From Sphingobium sp052327305 (lineage in GTDB: Bacteria; Pseudomonadota; Alphaproteobacteria; Sphingomonadales; Sphingomonadaceae): DNA of 64,000 nucleotides. The stretch covers positions 1,488,001 through 1,552,000 of the forward strand of contig NZ_CP182486.1 in NCBI RefSeq assembly GCF_052327305.1, given 5' to 3'. Position numbers and translations under genes: made by a program. Positions 32,809-41,027 of the stretch are shown one piece after another. Each line of letters starts with the position of its first letter. Within the stretch, counting starts at the first letter, position 1. The notes below the pieces were generated by a model. The model saw nothing but the letters and a program-made list of their open reading frames with translations, was not told where the DNA came from and did not search any database.

Positions 32809-33005
32809 CCCGACATCCTCTCCAGCCCATAAGCATAAAGAGCGAGGATGAGCGCGCCGGCAAAGCACATCGTGCCGGCGATCCGCTTAATATAGACATG
32901 CTGGGGCTGTGTCGTGGGCCGCGTGACGATAATCGCCCCGCCGATCGCGGCGGTGGCTGAGACGCAGGCCATGACGGCGACGGCGCGGTTCACGCGCGCG
33001 CGCAT
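32805..33005 (-). CDS. Small two-helix membrane protein coupled to the acyltransferase
   Basis: This 66-residue product has two hydrophobic helices (about residues 8-27 and 43-60) joined by a basic loop TRPTTQPQHVYIKRIAG. It overlaps the acyltransferase start by four bases, which strongly suggests shared function, for example as a partner or chaperone in the membrane. No known family recognised. Confidence 0.65.
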   Translation of the reverse strand: MRARVNRAVAVMACVSATAAIGGAIIVTRPTTQPQHVYIKRIAGTMCFAGALILALYAYGLERMSG

Positions 33006-33103
33006 CGTGACGATGCCCCTATCGACGCCGACGCCGATCCTGATTGGTCGTTTCGCCGCTGTCCGCCCGTGGCGCGAACGGGGCAGACGACGGCAAGCGA
33101 AGT

Positions 33104-33129
33104 GGAACGGCGCACGCCCGCCGCTCGTT
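33104..33129 (+). promoter_or_regulatory. EcfG (general stress response) promoter, perfect match
   Basis: GGAAC (33104-33108), 17 bases, CGTT (33126-33129): an exact match to the alphaproteobacterial EcfG consensus. The expected start of transcription is near 33137, giving a 40-base leader to the DUF2171 gene. Confidence 0.7.
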
Positions 33130-33175
33130 TCCTCGATACGCCGCCAAGCGAAGCCCCACAGACAGGAGAGTCCCC

Positions 33176-33589
33176 GTGTTCGAGAAATGGCGCATCAAGG
33201 AACATATGGAAATCGTCGACACGTCTGGCCGGCATGTCGGAACGGTCGACGAAATCGAAGGCGACCGCATCAAGCTCACTCGCTCCGACAGCAGTGACGG
33301 CGCCCATCATTATCTGGATATCAGCGCTGTCGACAAGATCGACGACAATCGTGTCTACCTCAACGGCGACACTTCGCTGCTGGGCGGTGAGGCCCAAAGC
33401 GCGGACAGCTATGCCGGCACGATCACATCCGACACCGCGCGTCCCGGTCCAGAAGGGTCTGGTGGTTTTGCCGGCGATGCGACGACCTATTCCCCCGGCA
33501 CGAACCAGGCAGGAAGCGACGTCAACCGCCCCTATTTCGGTACCAGCGGTCAGGGCACCGGCTTTGGCGGCTCTGGCGCCGGAAACTGA
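33176..33589 (+). CDS. DUF2171 domain protein, stress-inducible
   Basis: The 137-residue protein has a DUF2171 (PRC-barrel-like) domain over residues 1-65 (KEHMEIVDTSGRHVGTVDEI, DRIKLTRSDSSDGAHHYLDIS, VDKIDDNRVYLN), then a Gly/Ser/Thr-rich tail that looks disordered. Proteins of this type are often induced by general stress. The start is GTG at 33176 with AGGAG nine bases before it. A perfect EcfG promoter sits upstream and a strong terminator follows, so it is a single-gene stress unit. Confidence 0.85.
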   Translation: MFEKWRIKEHMEIVDTSGRHVGTVDEIEGDRIKLTRSDSSDGAHHYLDISAVDKIDDNRVYLNGDTSLLGGEAQSADSYAGTITSDTARPGPEGSGGFAGDATTYSPGTNQAGSDVNRPYFGTSGQGTGFGGSGAGN

Positions 33590-33641
33590 CGCAACCCCCA
33601 TTTCCCTAAGGGCGCGCGCCCTTGGCGGCGTCGCGCGCTCG

Positions 33642-33675
33642 GCCCCGGTCTCCCTGGCGGAGATCGGGGCTTTTT
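33642..33675 (+). terminator. Factor-independent terminator after the DUF2171 gene
   Basis: A 12-bp stem (GCCCCGGTCTCC 33642-33653 with GGAGATCGGGGC 33659-33670, one G-U pair) with a 5-base loop and then TTTTT. Confidence 0.85.
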
Positions 33676-33681
33676 GAGTTT

Positions 33682-33704
33682 GGGCAAAAGTGGTACTTTT
33701 GCCC
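33682..33704. terminator. Perfect 10-bp hairpin downstream of nrdA
   Basis: GGGCAAAAGT (33682-33691), GGT loop, ACTTTTGCCC (33695-33704). It lies about 120 bp after the nrdA stop (minus strand), beyond a weaker hairpin around 33720-33745. It may end the nrdA transcript, though no T run follows on that strand. Confidence 0.45.
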
Positions 33705-33825
33705 ATAATATTGGGCACCCCTTGTTCCCGGGTGAACACCAAGGATCGGCCCTCGCCGACACAGGAACAGTCGGCAAAGCCCGCAACATGCTTTTCATTG
33801 CCTGTAGGAGCAGCCGCGTGCACCA

Positions 33826-35805
33826 TCACTGGCAGGCCAGGCACTCGTCATAGTCAGTGCTGTTCGCTGCCAGCTCGATCTGCTTGAGCTCAGGCGTGTT
33901 GTCCGCCTCGACGCCACCCGCGAAGCCGGCGCGCTGCACGGACTTGGACCGCAGATAATAGAGCGACTTGATGCCAAGTTCCCATGCGCGGAAGTGCAGC
34001 ATCAGCAGATCCCACTTCTCCACATCGGCCGGGATGAACAGGTTCAACGACTGCGCCTGATCGATATAGGGCGTACGATCGGCCGCCAGCTCGATCAGCC
34101 AGCGCTGGTCGATCTCGAAGCTGGTCTTGAAGGCATCCTTCTCTTCTTGGCTAAGGAAATCGAGATGCTGGACTGAGCCGCCCTTCTCCAGGATCGAATT
34201 CCACACATTGGTGGAATCCTTGGACTTGGCGCGCAGGATCTTCTCAAGATGCGGATTCTTGACCGCGAAATTCCCCGAGAGCGTCTTGTGCGTATAGATA
34301 TTGGCCGGGATCGGCTCGATGCATGCGGACGTGCCGCCACAGATGATGCTGATCGACGCGGTCGGCGCGATCGCCATCTTGCAGGAGAAACGCTCCATCA
34401 CGCCCTGATCCTCGGCATCCGGGCAGGCGCCGCGCTCCTGCGCAAGCAGCATCGACGCCTCGTTGGCCCGCGCATTGATATGCTTGAAGATCTTGAGGTT
34501 CCAGCTCTTGGCCATCGCGCTTTCGAACGGGATGTTGCGGGCCTGCAGGAAGCTGTGGAAACCCATGACCCCCATGCCGACGGAGCGCTCGCGGCCGGCG
34601 CTGTACTTGGCGCGCGCCATCTCGTCCGGCGCGCGATCAATATAGTCCTGCAGCACATTGTCGAGGAAGCGCATCACGTCCTCAACGAACATCTTGTCGC
34701 CATTCCACTCGTCCCACGTCTCCAGGTTGAGCGACGAGAGGCAGCAGACCGCCGTGCGATCATTGCCGAGATGGTCGCGGCCCGTGGGCAGCGTGATTTC
34801 CGAACAGAGATTCGACGTGGAGACCTTCAGCCCCAGCTCGCGATGATGCTTGGGCATCGTGCGGTTCACGGTATCGGCGAAGACGATATACGGCTCGCCA
34901 GTGGCGAGACGGGTCTCGACCAGCTTCTGGAACAGCGCGCGGGCATCCACCTTGCCGCGCACCGAGCCGTCCTTGGGCGACTTGAGCTCGAATTCGGCGC
35001 CGTCGCGCACGGCTTCCATGAAGGCATCGGTGATGAGCACGCCATGGTGGAGGTTCAACGCCTTGCGGTTGAAGTCGCCGCTCGGCTTGCGGATCTCAAG
35101 GAATTCCTCAATCTCCGGATGGGAGACATCGAGATAGCAGGCGGCCGAACCACGCCGCAGCGAACCCTGCGAAATGGCCAGCGTGAGACTGTCCATCACG
35201 CGGACGAAGGGAATGATTCCGCTGGTCTTGCCATTGAGGCCGACCGGCTCGCCAATGCCACGCACGCTGCCCCAATAAGTGCCGATGCCGCCGCCGCGCG
35301 AGGCAAGCCAGACATTCTCGTTCCAGGTGTTGACGATGCCTTCCAGGCTATCGTCCACGCTGTTGAGATAGCAGCTGATCGGCAGGCCGCGCCCCGTGCC
35401 GCCATTGGAAAGGACGGGCGTGGCGGGCATGAACCACAGGCGCGAGATATAATCATAAATGCGCTGAGCGTGCTCGGCATCGTCGGCATAGGCCGCAGCG
35501 ACGCGGGCGAAAATATCCTGGAAGGTTTCGCCGGGAAGCAGATAGCGGTCCTTGAGCGTCTCCTTGCCGAAATCGGTAAGAAGATCGTCCCGCGAGGGAT
35601 CTGTGACGACCGGGAAGCGCCGCTCGGCCACGACGTTCGAGGCGATCGGCTTGCGGACGGCCTTTGCGGGCGCAGGCGCGGACTCGCCAGCCGCCGCGTT
35701 ATCGGAGTCGGAGGACACAGACGGGGACGCAGCGCCAGCGCCGCGCTCTGCCGTGATCGTCGCCATTGTCTCGTCCTGCACTGCCTGAGTATCCCTGAAA
35801 TCCAT
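33826..35805 (-). CDS. nrdA: Class I ribonucleotide reductase, alpha subunit (no ATP-cone)
   Basis: NrdA reduces ribonucleoside diphosphates. Active-site cysteines are visible: PISCYLNSV, TSNLCSEITLP (thiyl radical Cys) and AVCCLSSLNLE, and the C-terminal redox pair is in the final CLACQ. At 659 residues it is about 100 shorter than the E. coli enzyme. The first 60 residues are Ala/Ser/Pro-rich, followed directly by the catalytic domain (FPVVTDPSRDDLLTDFGKET); the N-terminal ATP-cone for dATP feedback is absent. The ATG at 35805 is preceded by GTG. Two NrdR boxes lie upstream. nrdB is 2.2 kb downstream on the same strand, separated by unrelated genes. Confidence 0.95.
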   Translation of the reverse strand: MDFRDTQAVQDETMATITAERGAGAASPSVSSDSDNAAAGESAPAPAKAVRKPIASNVVAERRFPVVTDPSRDDLLTDFGKETLKDRYLLPGETFQDIFARVAAAYADDAEHAQRIYDYISRLWFMPATPVLSNGGTGRGLPISCYLNSVDDSLEGIVNTWNENVWLASRGGGIGTYWGSVRGIGEPVGLNGKTSGIIPFVRVMDSLTLAISQGSLRRGSAACYLDVSHPEIEEFLEIRKPSGDFNRKALNLHHGVLITDAFMEAVRDGAEFELKSPKDGSVRGKVDARALFQKLVETRLATGEPYIVFADTVNRTMPKHHRELGLKVSTSNLCSEITLPTGRDHLGNDRTAVCCLSSLNLETWDEWNGDKMFVEDVMRFLDNVLQDYIDRAPDEMARAKYSAGRERSVGMGVMGFHSFLQARNIPFESAMAKSWNLKIFKHINARANEASMLLAQERGACPDAEDQGVMERFSCKMAIAPTASISIICGGTSACIEPIPANIYTHKTLSGNFAVKNPHLEKILRAKSKDSTNVWNSILEKGGSVQHLDFLSQEEKDAFKTSFEIDQRWLIELAADRTPYIDQAQSLNLFIPADVEKWDLLMLHFRAWELGIKSLYYLRSKSVQRAGFAGGVEADNTPELKQIELAANSTDYDECLACQ

Positions 35806-35921
35806 CACAGCCCCCGATGTTCTCTCTTCGTTCGATTCGGGTCAACCCACCCATGCCGTTCATCCCTTATGAATATAGGGACGAAAAGGGCCTTAGCGAA
35901 GGGCTGAGCCCTTCAGTTAAG

Positions 35922-35937
35922 CCACAATCTATTGGGT
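35922..35937 (-). promoter_or_regulatory. NrdR box 1 upstream of nrdA
   Basis: CCACAATCTATTGGGT is an imperfect 16-bp palindrome close to the NrdR consensus (acaCaAtaTatTGtgt). Its centre is 32 bp, three helical turns, from box 2, which is the spacing normally seen for NrdR box pairs. About 117 bp before the nrdA start. Confidence 0.65.
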
Positions 35938-35953
35938 CATCCCCCGGCAACAG

Positions 35954-35969
35954 CCACTACGGATAGTGC
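35954..35969 (-). promoter_or_regulatory. NrdR box 2 upstream of nrdA
   Basis: CCACTACGGATAGTGC holds a perfect CACTA/TAGTG inverted repeat in a 16-bp frame like NrdR boxes. Together with box 1 it should bind the NrdR repressor, which lowers nrdA transcription when dATP is high. Confidence 0.65.
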
Positions 35970-36244
35970 CACAGCCGCCGAGGCTTGCAAGCGGATTAGC
36001 GACTCGCTTCGTCGATGAAAAGACTCGTCTCATGGCATCAAAGGGGACGATCATGGGTCGCGACGCATGGACCAAGCGGACTTTTCAAAGGGCGCAAGGG
36101 ACCGAAACCAGAACGAAAAATATTTTGCTGTGGAGAGAGCAAAAATCCGATCGGATGCTGACAAATCCCAAACGGCTCGCCTACAATCGCCGCGCCGGCG
36201 ACATTAGCGCTTGCGGCCGCAGTCCGATGGAAAGGTGAACTCAC
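35970..36244. other. Intergenic region, no gene seen
   Basis: These 275 bp between the NrdR boxes and the HhH membrane-protein gene hold no convincing coding frame, hairpin or repeat. The stretch 36100-36150 is AT-richer (AGAACGAAAAATATTTTGCTG) and may contain the promoter of one of the two divergent genes. Confidence 0.5.
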
Positions 36245-37102
36245 ATGGCGAACGACGCGCTCTGGTTCCTCATCATACTAATCATTGCCATCGCTATCGC
36301 CTGGTGGGTTCTGAAGCGGAAAAGCGCCAAGGCATCGCCACCGGAATCCATCAAGAAAGACAGCGCCGCAGCCCAGCCACTGGTCGGCACGAACGCCGCC
36401 AAGGCCGAAACGCCCGCAACCATCGCCCCGGCTGCCGTGCCGCTGGCGACACCTGAACCGGCAGTCGTCTCGGTAGCCCCCGAGCCGGCTGCGCCAGTCA
36501 CCAAAAAGCTGGCGGCAAAACCCGCGCCGAAGGCTGCCCCAGCCGCCAAGACCGCAGCGCCCAAGGCCGCGCCTAAAACGGCTGCACCAAAGGCAGCCCC
36601 CGCACCCGAAGCGGCGCCCGCCAAAGCCAAGGCTGCCCCTAAGACCGCAGCAAAAGTGAAAGTGGCGACCGCCCCTGCCCCCGAACCCGAAGCCAAGCCC
36701 AAAGCCCCACCAAAAGCAAAAACGGAGGCCCCGAAGGCAGCGCCAGCAAAGGCAGCAACCGCCCCGGCCAAGCCCAAGGCAACGCCCGCCCCGGCCAAGC
36801 CGAAGGCCGCGCCTCTCACCGCCATCGGTATTCCCGGCGCGGCCGGCGCACCGGACAATCTGCTGCTGCTGAAGGGCGTGGGGCCGAAGCTCAACACGCT
36901 GCTGGGCACGCTGGAAATCAGCCGGTTCGACCAGATCGCCGCATGGGGCAAGGGCGAGATCGCCAAGGTCGATGCCCATCTGGGTGCGTTCAAGGGCCGG
37001 ATCGAGCGTGATGCCTGGATTGAGCAGGCTGGCCTCCTCGCCAAGGGCAAGATCGCCGACTTTGAGGCGAAGTTCGGCAAGCTGGACAGCGAGAACCGCT
37101 GA
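36245..37102 (+). CDS. Membrane-anchored helix-hairpin-helix protein with Ala/Pro/Lys linker
   Basis: This 285-residue protein has an N-terminal membrane helix (residues 6-23, LWFLIILIIAIAIAWWVL), a 160-residue Ala/Pro/Lys-rich disordered linker (about 40-200), and a C-terminal domain of about 80 residues starting LLLLKGVGPKLNTLLGTL, a helix-hairpin-helix motif like those in DUF4332 and NuoE-associated proteins, ending with IADFEAKFGKLDSENR. Function is unknown; the linker could span the periplasm or reach over the nucleoid depending on topology. AAAGG precedes the start. Confidence 0.8.
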   Translation: MANDALWFLIILIIAIAIAWWVLKRKSAKASPPESIKKDSAAAQPLVGTNAAKAETPATIAPAAVPLATPEPAVVSVAPEPAAPVTKKLAAKPAPKAAPAAKTAAPKAAPKTAAPKAAPAPEAAPAKAKAAPKTAAKVKVATAPAPEPEAKPKAPPKAKTEAPKAAPAKAATAPAKPKATPAPAKPKAAPLTAIGIPGAAGAPDNLLLLKGVGPKLNTLLGTLEISRFDQIAAWGKGEIAKVDAHLGAFKGRIERDAWIEQAGLLAKGKIADFEAKFGKLDSENR

Positions 37103-37136
37103 GATCATATGGGGGGCGCTCGCGGCGCCCTCCCCC

Positions 37137-37397
37137 TCACATGATGTGGAAGACGTTCCGCGCGAGGAAGATCAGCAGGCACGCGCCGAGCACCGAGCCA
37201 ATGCAGCCTGCCGGCTCGATCGGGCGGCCAGTGCCTCTGCCGCTCAGCAATCCGCCGATGAAGCCGCCCACCCATGAACCGGCAACGCCAAGCACGATGC
37301 TCCACAACCAGTTGAGCGGCACGGGTCCGGGATAGAAGAAGCGCGCGAGAATGCCGATGATGAGGCCCACGAACAGCATTCCGATGACCTGAAACAT
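37137..37397 (-). CDS. GlsB/YeaQ/YmgE family membrane protein
   Basis: This 86-residue protein has three short hydrophobic helices with many glycines (MLFVGLIIGILARFFYPGP, IVLGVAGSWVGGFIGGLLSG, GCIGSVLGACLLIFLARN), the pattern of the transglycosylase-associated GlsB/YeaQ family. These proteins are induced by envelope or acid stress; their activity is unproven. GGAAGG lies upstream of the ATG. A poor match to an EcfG promoter is present further upstream but is not claimed. Confidence 0.88.
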   Translation of the reverse strand: MFQVIGMLFVGLIIGILARFFYPGPVPLNWLWSIVLGVAGSWVGGFIGGLLSGRGTGRPIEPAGCIGSVLGACLLIFLARNVFHIM

Positions 37398-37563
37398 GCT
37401 CTTTTTCCTTCCAGCAGCCAGATAGCGACCCCACAGATATTGGCGGATCGCCTGAGAGACGCAAGCACGCAGGGCAGTCTTCCACTGCCGCTCCCTCTTG
37501 ATCCGATCGACATGGCGACTATTGGCCACAGGACTGCAGGCCGCGCCGGAAAGACTCATACGC

Positions 37564-39087
37564 ATGACCGTCATCATCAAGACCGCCGATCTCATCGACA
37601 GCGTCGCCGACGCGCTCCAGTACATCAGCTATTTTCACCCGATGGACTATATCCGCGCGCTGGGCGATGCCTATGCGGCGGAGCAGAGCCCGGCCGCGAA
37701 GGACGCCATCGCGCAGATCCTGACCAACAGCCGTATGTGCGCCGAGGGGCACCGGCCGATCTGCCAGGACACCGGCATCGTCAACGTGTTCGTGAAATGG
37801 GGCATGGACTGCCGGCTGGACGACAGCTCGCGATCGCTCCAGCAGGTCGTCGATGAAGGGGTGCGCCGCGCCTATCTGAACCCCGAAAACAAGCTGCGCG
37901 CCTCGGTGCTCGCGGACCCCGCCTTCACCCGCCGCAACACGAAGGACAACACGCCCTGCGTGCTCCATGTGGAGATGGTGCCGGGCGGCAAGGTGAGCGT
38001 GGACGTGGCCGCCAAGGGCGGCGGCAGCGAGAACAAATCCAAGTTCAAGATGATGAACCCCAGCGACTCAATCGTCGACTGGGTGATCGAGATGCTGCCG
38101 CAGATGGGCGCGGGCTGGTGCCCGCCGGGCATGCTCGGCATCGGCATCGGCGGCACGGCGGAGCATTGCGTGCTGCTCGCCAAGCAGGCGCTGATGGAGC
38201 CGATCGACATGGCGACGCTGAAACAGCGTGGCCCGCAGAACGACGTGGAAGCGCTGCGCATCGAGATCTTCGACAAGGTGAACGCCCTGGGCATCGGCGC
38301 GCAGGGATTGGGCGGCCTCTCCACCATCCTCGACGTGAAGATCATGGACGCACCCTGTCACGCAGCAGGCAAGCCAGTGGCGATGATCCCCAATTGCGCG
38401 GCCACCCGCCACGCCCACTTCACGCTCGATGGCTCCGGTCCGGACTATCTGGAGCCGCCGAAGCTGGACGAGTGGCCGGACGTGAACTGGACGCCGGACA
38501 AGGCGGCAATCCGGGTAGACCTCGATACGCTCACCCCTGAGGTCGTGCAGAGCTGGAAGCAGGGTGACCGCCTGCTGCTGAACGGCAAGATGCTCACCGG
38601 CCGCGACGCGGCGCACAAGCGCATTGCTGACATGCTCGCGGCGGGAGAGCCGCTGCCGGTCGAGTTCAAAGGCCGTGTCATCTATTATGTCGGACCGGTC
38701 GATCCGGTCGGCGAGGAAGTGGTTGGCCCGGCCGGGCCTACGACGGCGACGCGCATGGATAAGTTCATGCGAATGATGCTCGATCAGGGCCTGCTTGCTT
38801 GCGTGGGCAAGGCAGAGCGCGGGCCTGCCGCGACAGAAGCGATCAAGGACGCGAAGTCGGCCTATCTGATGGCCGTAGGCGGCGCCGCCTATCTCGTCGC
38901 CCGCGCGATCAAGGGCAGCAAGATCGTGGGGTTCGCGGACCTCGGCATGGAAGCCATCTACGAGTTCGAAGTGGTCGACTTCCCGGTGACGGTCGCGGTC
39001 GATAGCGAGGGCAACAACGTCCATCAGCTCGCGCCTTTGGTCTGGAAAGAGAAGATCGCGAAGGAAGGACTCCTGCAAGGCGCCTGA
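37564..39087 (+). CDS. fumA: Fumarate hydratase, class I (iron-sulfur)
   Basis: This enzyme converts fumarate to malate in the TCA cycle with a labile [4Fe-4S] cluster. The 507-residue single-chain protein has both class I domains. Cluster cysteines are expected at Cys67 (RPICQDTGIV), in GGTAEHCVLLAK and in MIPNCAATRHAHF. Other markers: KGGGSENKSKF and the C-terminal ATRMDKFMRMML and KGSKIVGFADLGMEAIYEF. The ATG at 37564 gives the usual start. Single gene; the divergent GlsB-like gene is 166 bp away. Confidence 0.95.
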   Translation: MTVIIKTADLIDSVADALQYISYFHPMDYIRALGDAYAAEQSPAAKDAIAQILTNSRMCAEGHRPICQDTGIVNVFVKWGMDCRLDDSSRSLQQVVDEGVRRAYLNPENKLRASVLADPAFTRRNTKDNTPCVLHVEMVPGGKVSVDVAAKGGGSENKSKFKMMNPSDSIVDWVIEMLPQMGAGWCPPGMLGIGIGGTAEHCVLLAKQALMEPIDMATLKQRGPQNDVEALRIEIFDKVNALGIGAQGLGGLSTILDVKIMDAPCHAAGKPVAMIPNCAATRHAHFTLDGSGPDYLEPPKLDEWPDVNWTPDKAAIRVDLDTLTPEVVQSWKQGDRLLLNGKMLTGRDAAHKRIADMLAAGEPLPVEFKGRVIYYVGPVDPVGEEVVGPAGPTTATRMDKFMRMMLDQGLLACVGKAERGPAATEAIKDAKSAYLMAVGGAAYLVARAIKGSKIVGFADLGMEAIYEFEVVDFPVTVAVDSEGNNVHQLAPLVWKEKIAKEGLLQGA

Positions 39088-39219
39088 GCGGCAACGGCTA
39101 CTGCGCGGCTGGCGGCGATTGCAAACTATGCAAGCGCGCAGCCGGTTCTGCCTCACTCAAAATTAACCAGAGTCTGCGACCCGTTTCGGAAACATAACTG
39201 AATTTCCGATCGGGGGCGC

Positions 39220-40599
39220 ATGACCATTCAACAAACGGTCGCCACGGCGGCCAGACTCTCGGGGCAGCTGGGCATCCGCACGCTGGACCTTCACGCCGAC
39301 ATCGCCGAACTGGCCGAGCGCGTGACCGCGCAGGCAGCAACAATCGAGCAGATTGGCGGTGAGGTCGTCCGCATTGCGCAGGATAGTGCCGGGGTATCCG
39401 ACGCGGTGACACAGGCCCAGGAGCACGCACAGGCAGCGCGGGAGGCTATGGCCGGCTCCAGCACTCAGATGACCGCTGCCTCCGCCAATGTCGTACAACT
39501 TATCGATCAGGTGGAGCGCATTCATCAGGGACTTGGCGCGTTCAATGATGCGCTGAACGGCGTGGGACGGACCAGCAACCTCATCGGCGCGATCGCCAGC
39601 CAGACGAACCTGCTCGCACTCAACGCCACCATCGAGGCGGCGCGCGCCGGGGATGCCGGGCGGGGCTTCGCCGTGGTCGCCTCCGAGGTGAAAAAGCTCG
39701 CGCAGGAGACCGCGGCCGCGACCAAGCAGATCGAGGCGGCGATCGACGCGCTGACCAGCGAGGCAGGCGAGATGCTGGGGGAAATCGCGCGAGGCGTAGC
39801 CAAGGCGAATGCCGCCCACGCGGCCTCGCGTGACATCGAGGGGCTGGTAGAGCGACTGGGTGCGCTGGTCAGTGGCCTGTCCCGCAACAGCGAGACCGTG
39901 GCCGGGCGTGTCGGCTCTATGGTCCACGCCGTGCGGGAGATCCGGGGCGGTCTCGATCATCTTTCCGGCGCATCGACAGACAACGCCAATGGCCTTCAGC
40001 GCCTGTCCAGCCGCGTCAACGACATCAGCGGCGAGACGAACGAACTCCTCCAGCACTTTGCCGAGTGCGATGTGGAAATACCCGACAGCCCCTATGTCCG
40101 CTTCGGCCTTGGCGCCGCGCAGGACGTGGCGACGCGGCTGGAGCAGGCAATCGCCTCGGGCGAGATCAGCACGGCGGAGATTTTCAGCGAGGATTATCGT
40201 CCGATACCGGGGACCAATCCGCAGCTTTACGAGCACCCGATCCAGAAAATCCTCGTGCCCCTGGCGCGACCTCATCAGGAAGCGGCACGAGAGCTGCAGG
40301 GCTTTTTCGGCATGACCTTCACGGATCGCAACAGCTTCGGCGCGGTTGCGATGCCCGAGCGTGCCCAACGCCAGCGCCCCGGAGACGCGGCATGGAATCA
40401 GGAGCGGGCGCGTCAGGGCATGATCTTCGACTTCCCCGATACGCGAGTGCAGTGCCGGATTACCGAGCCCTTCCACCTCAAGGCCTATCGCCGGGAAACC
40501 GTGGACGGCATCCTCCTGCTCAAGCAGGTCATTGCCTCGATCCATGTAGGCGGGCGGCACTGGGGAATCTTGCAACTTGCCTATGAGGATCAGGGCTGA
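39220..40599 (+). CDS. Soluble methyl-accepting chemotaxis protein with C-terminal sensor
   Basis: This 459-residue cytoplasmic receptor has the domain order reversed relative to classical chemoreceptors. The signalling hairpin is N-terminal (tip AIASQTNLLALNATIEAARA about residues 118-140, GRGFAVVASEVKKLAQET after it), and a putative sensory domain occupies residues 290-459 (GFFGMTFTDRNSFGAVAMPE, FHLKAYRRETVDGILLLKQV, IHVGGRHWGILQLAY). No membrane helix or CheR-binding C-terminal pentapeptide is present. Ligand unknown. It is the only chemotaxis gene in the window. Confidence 0.9.
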   Translation: MTIQQTVATAARLSGQLGIRTLDLHADIAELAERVTAQAATIEQIGGEVVRIAQDSAGVSDAVTQAQEHAQAAREAMAGSSTQMTAASANVVQLIDQVERIHQGLGAFNDALNGVGRTSNLIGAIASQTNLLALNATIEAARAGDAGRGFAVVASEVKKLAQETAAATKQIEAAIDALTSEAGEMLGEIARGVAKANAAHAASRDIEGLVERLGALVSGLSRNSETVAGRVGSMVHAVREIRGGLDHLSGASTDNANGLQRLSSRVNDISGETNELLQHFAECDVEIPDSPYVRFGLGAAQDVATRLEQAIASGEISTAEIFSEDYRPIPGTNPQLYEHPIQKILVPLARPHQEAARELQGFFGMTFTDRNSFGAVAMPERAQRQRPGDAAWNQERARQGMIFDFPDTRVQCRITEPFHLKAYRRETVDGILLLKQVIASIHVGGRHWGILQLAYEDQG

Positions 40600-40630
40600 A
40601 CGCGATCGTAATCATCCTGGTTATGTCACC

Positions 40631-40656
40631 GGAACCGCCAACGACCATGGCTCGTT
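40631..40656 (+). promoter_or_regulatory. EcfG (general stress response) promoter, perfect match
   Basis: GGAAC (40631-40635), 17 bases, CGTT (40653-40656), followed by the small gene at 40692 with a leader of about 28 bases. Confidence 0.65.
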
Positions 40657-40691
40657 TCGCAGCGGCAAGACCAGACTGAAAGATCGCTTCA

Positions 40692-40946
40692 ATGACGTTC
40701 ACACAGCTCGAGCCGCCGCTTCCCCTGACCGTGATAGATAAGGGCGACGGCCTCGCCCTTGCAGTGATCGACTATGGACCCGAACATAATCTGCTGTGGG
40801 TAACGGCAATCGACGCGACCGGGGAAATCTGGTGCGCGCCAAATCCCAAAGTACGGATGCAGGGCAACTGGTCCATGCAACGGCCCAAGCCGGTGCTCGA
40901 TCGCAAGGGAAGTGCCGAACCGCTGAGGGTCGCGGCCGCCAGTTGA
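40692..40946 (+). CDS. Small conserved-looking protein under stress promoter
   Basis: This 84-residue protein has a compact predicted beta-rich N-terminal 55 residues (PPLPLTVIDKGDGLALAVIDY, NLLWVTAIDATGEIWCAPNP) and a short basic tail. I do not recognise a family with known function. The expected length of a single small beta domain and the perfect EcfG promoter 36 bp upstream suggest a general stress-response protein. Confidence 0.65.
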   Translation: MTFTQLEPPLPLTVIDKGDGLALAVIDYGPEHNLLWVTAIDATGEIWCAPNPKVRMQGNWSMQRPKPVLDRKGSAEPLRVAAAS

Positions 40947-41027
40947 TTTGTCACGGCCGACACATGCGAGTCTTGCACGCGGCGCGGATAAGCGCCACGT
41001 GCGAGGCATGACCGCGACCCCTGTTTC

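Noticed and set aside
33682..33704. Perfect hairpin considered as an operator or attachment site
   Set aside because: It lies past two convergent gene ends, has no repeat partner elsewhere in the window and no integrase nearby; terminator or RNA-end hairpin is simpler.
37410..37510. Possible EcfG site before the GlsB/YeaQ gene
   Set aside because: Both boxes carry a mismatch (GGAAG and CGTC) and the distance to the start is long.
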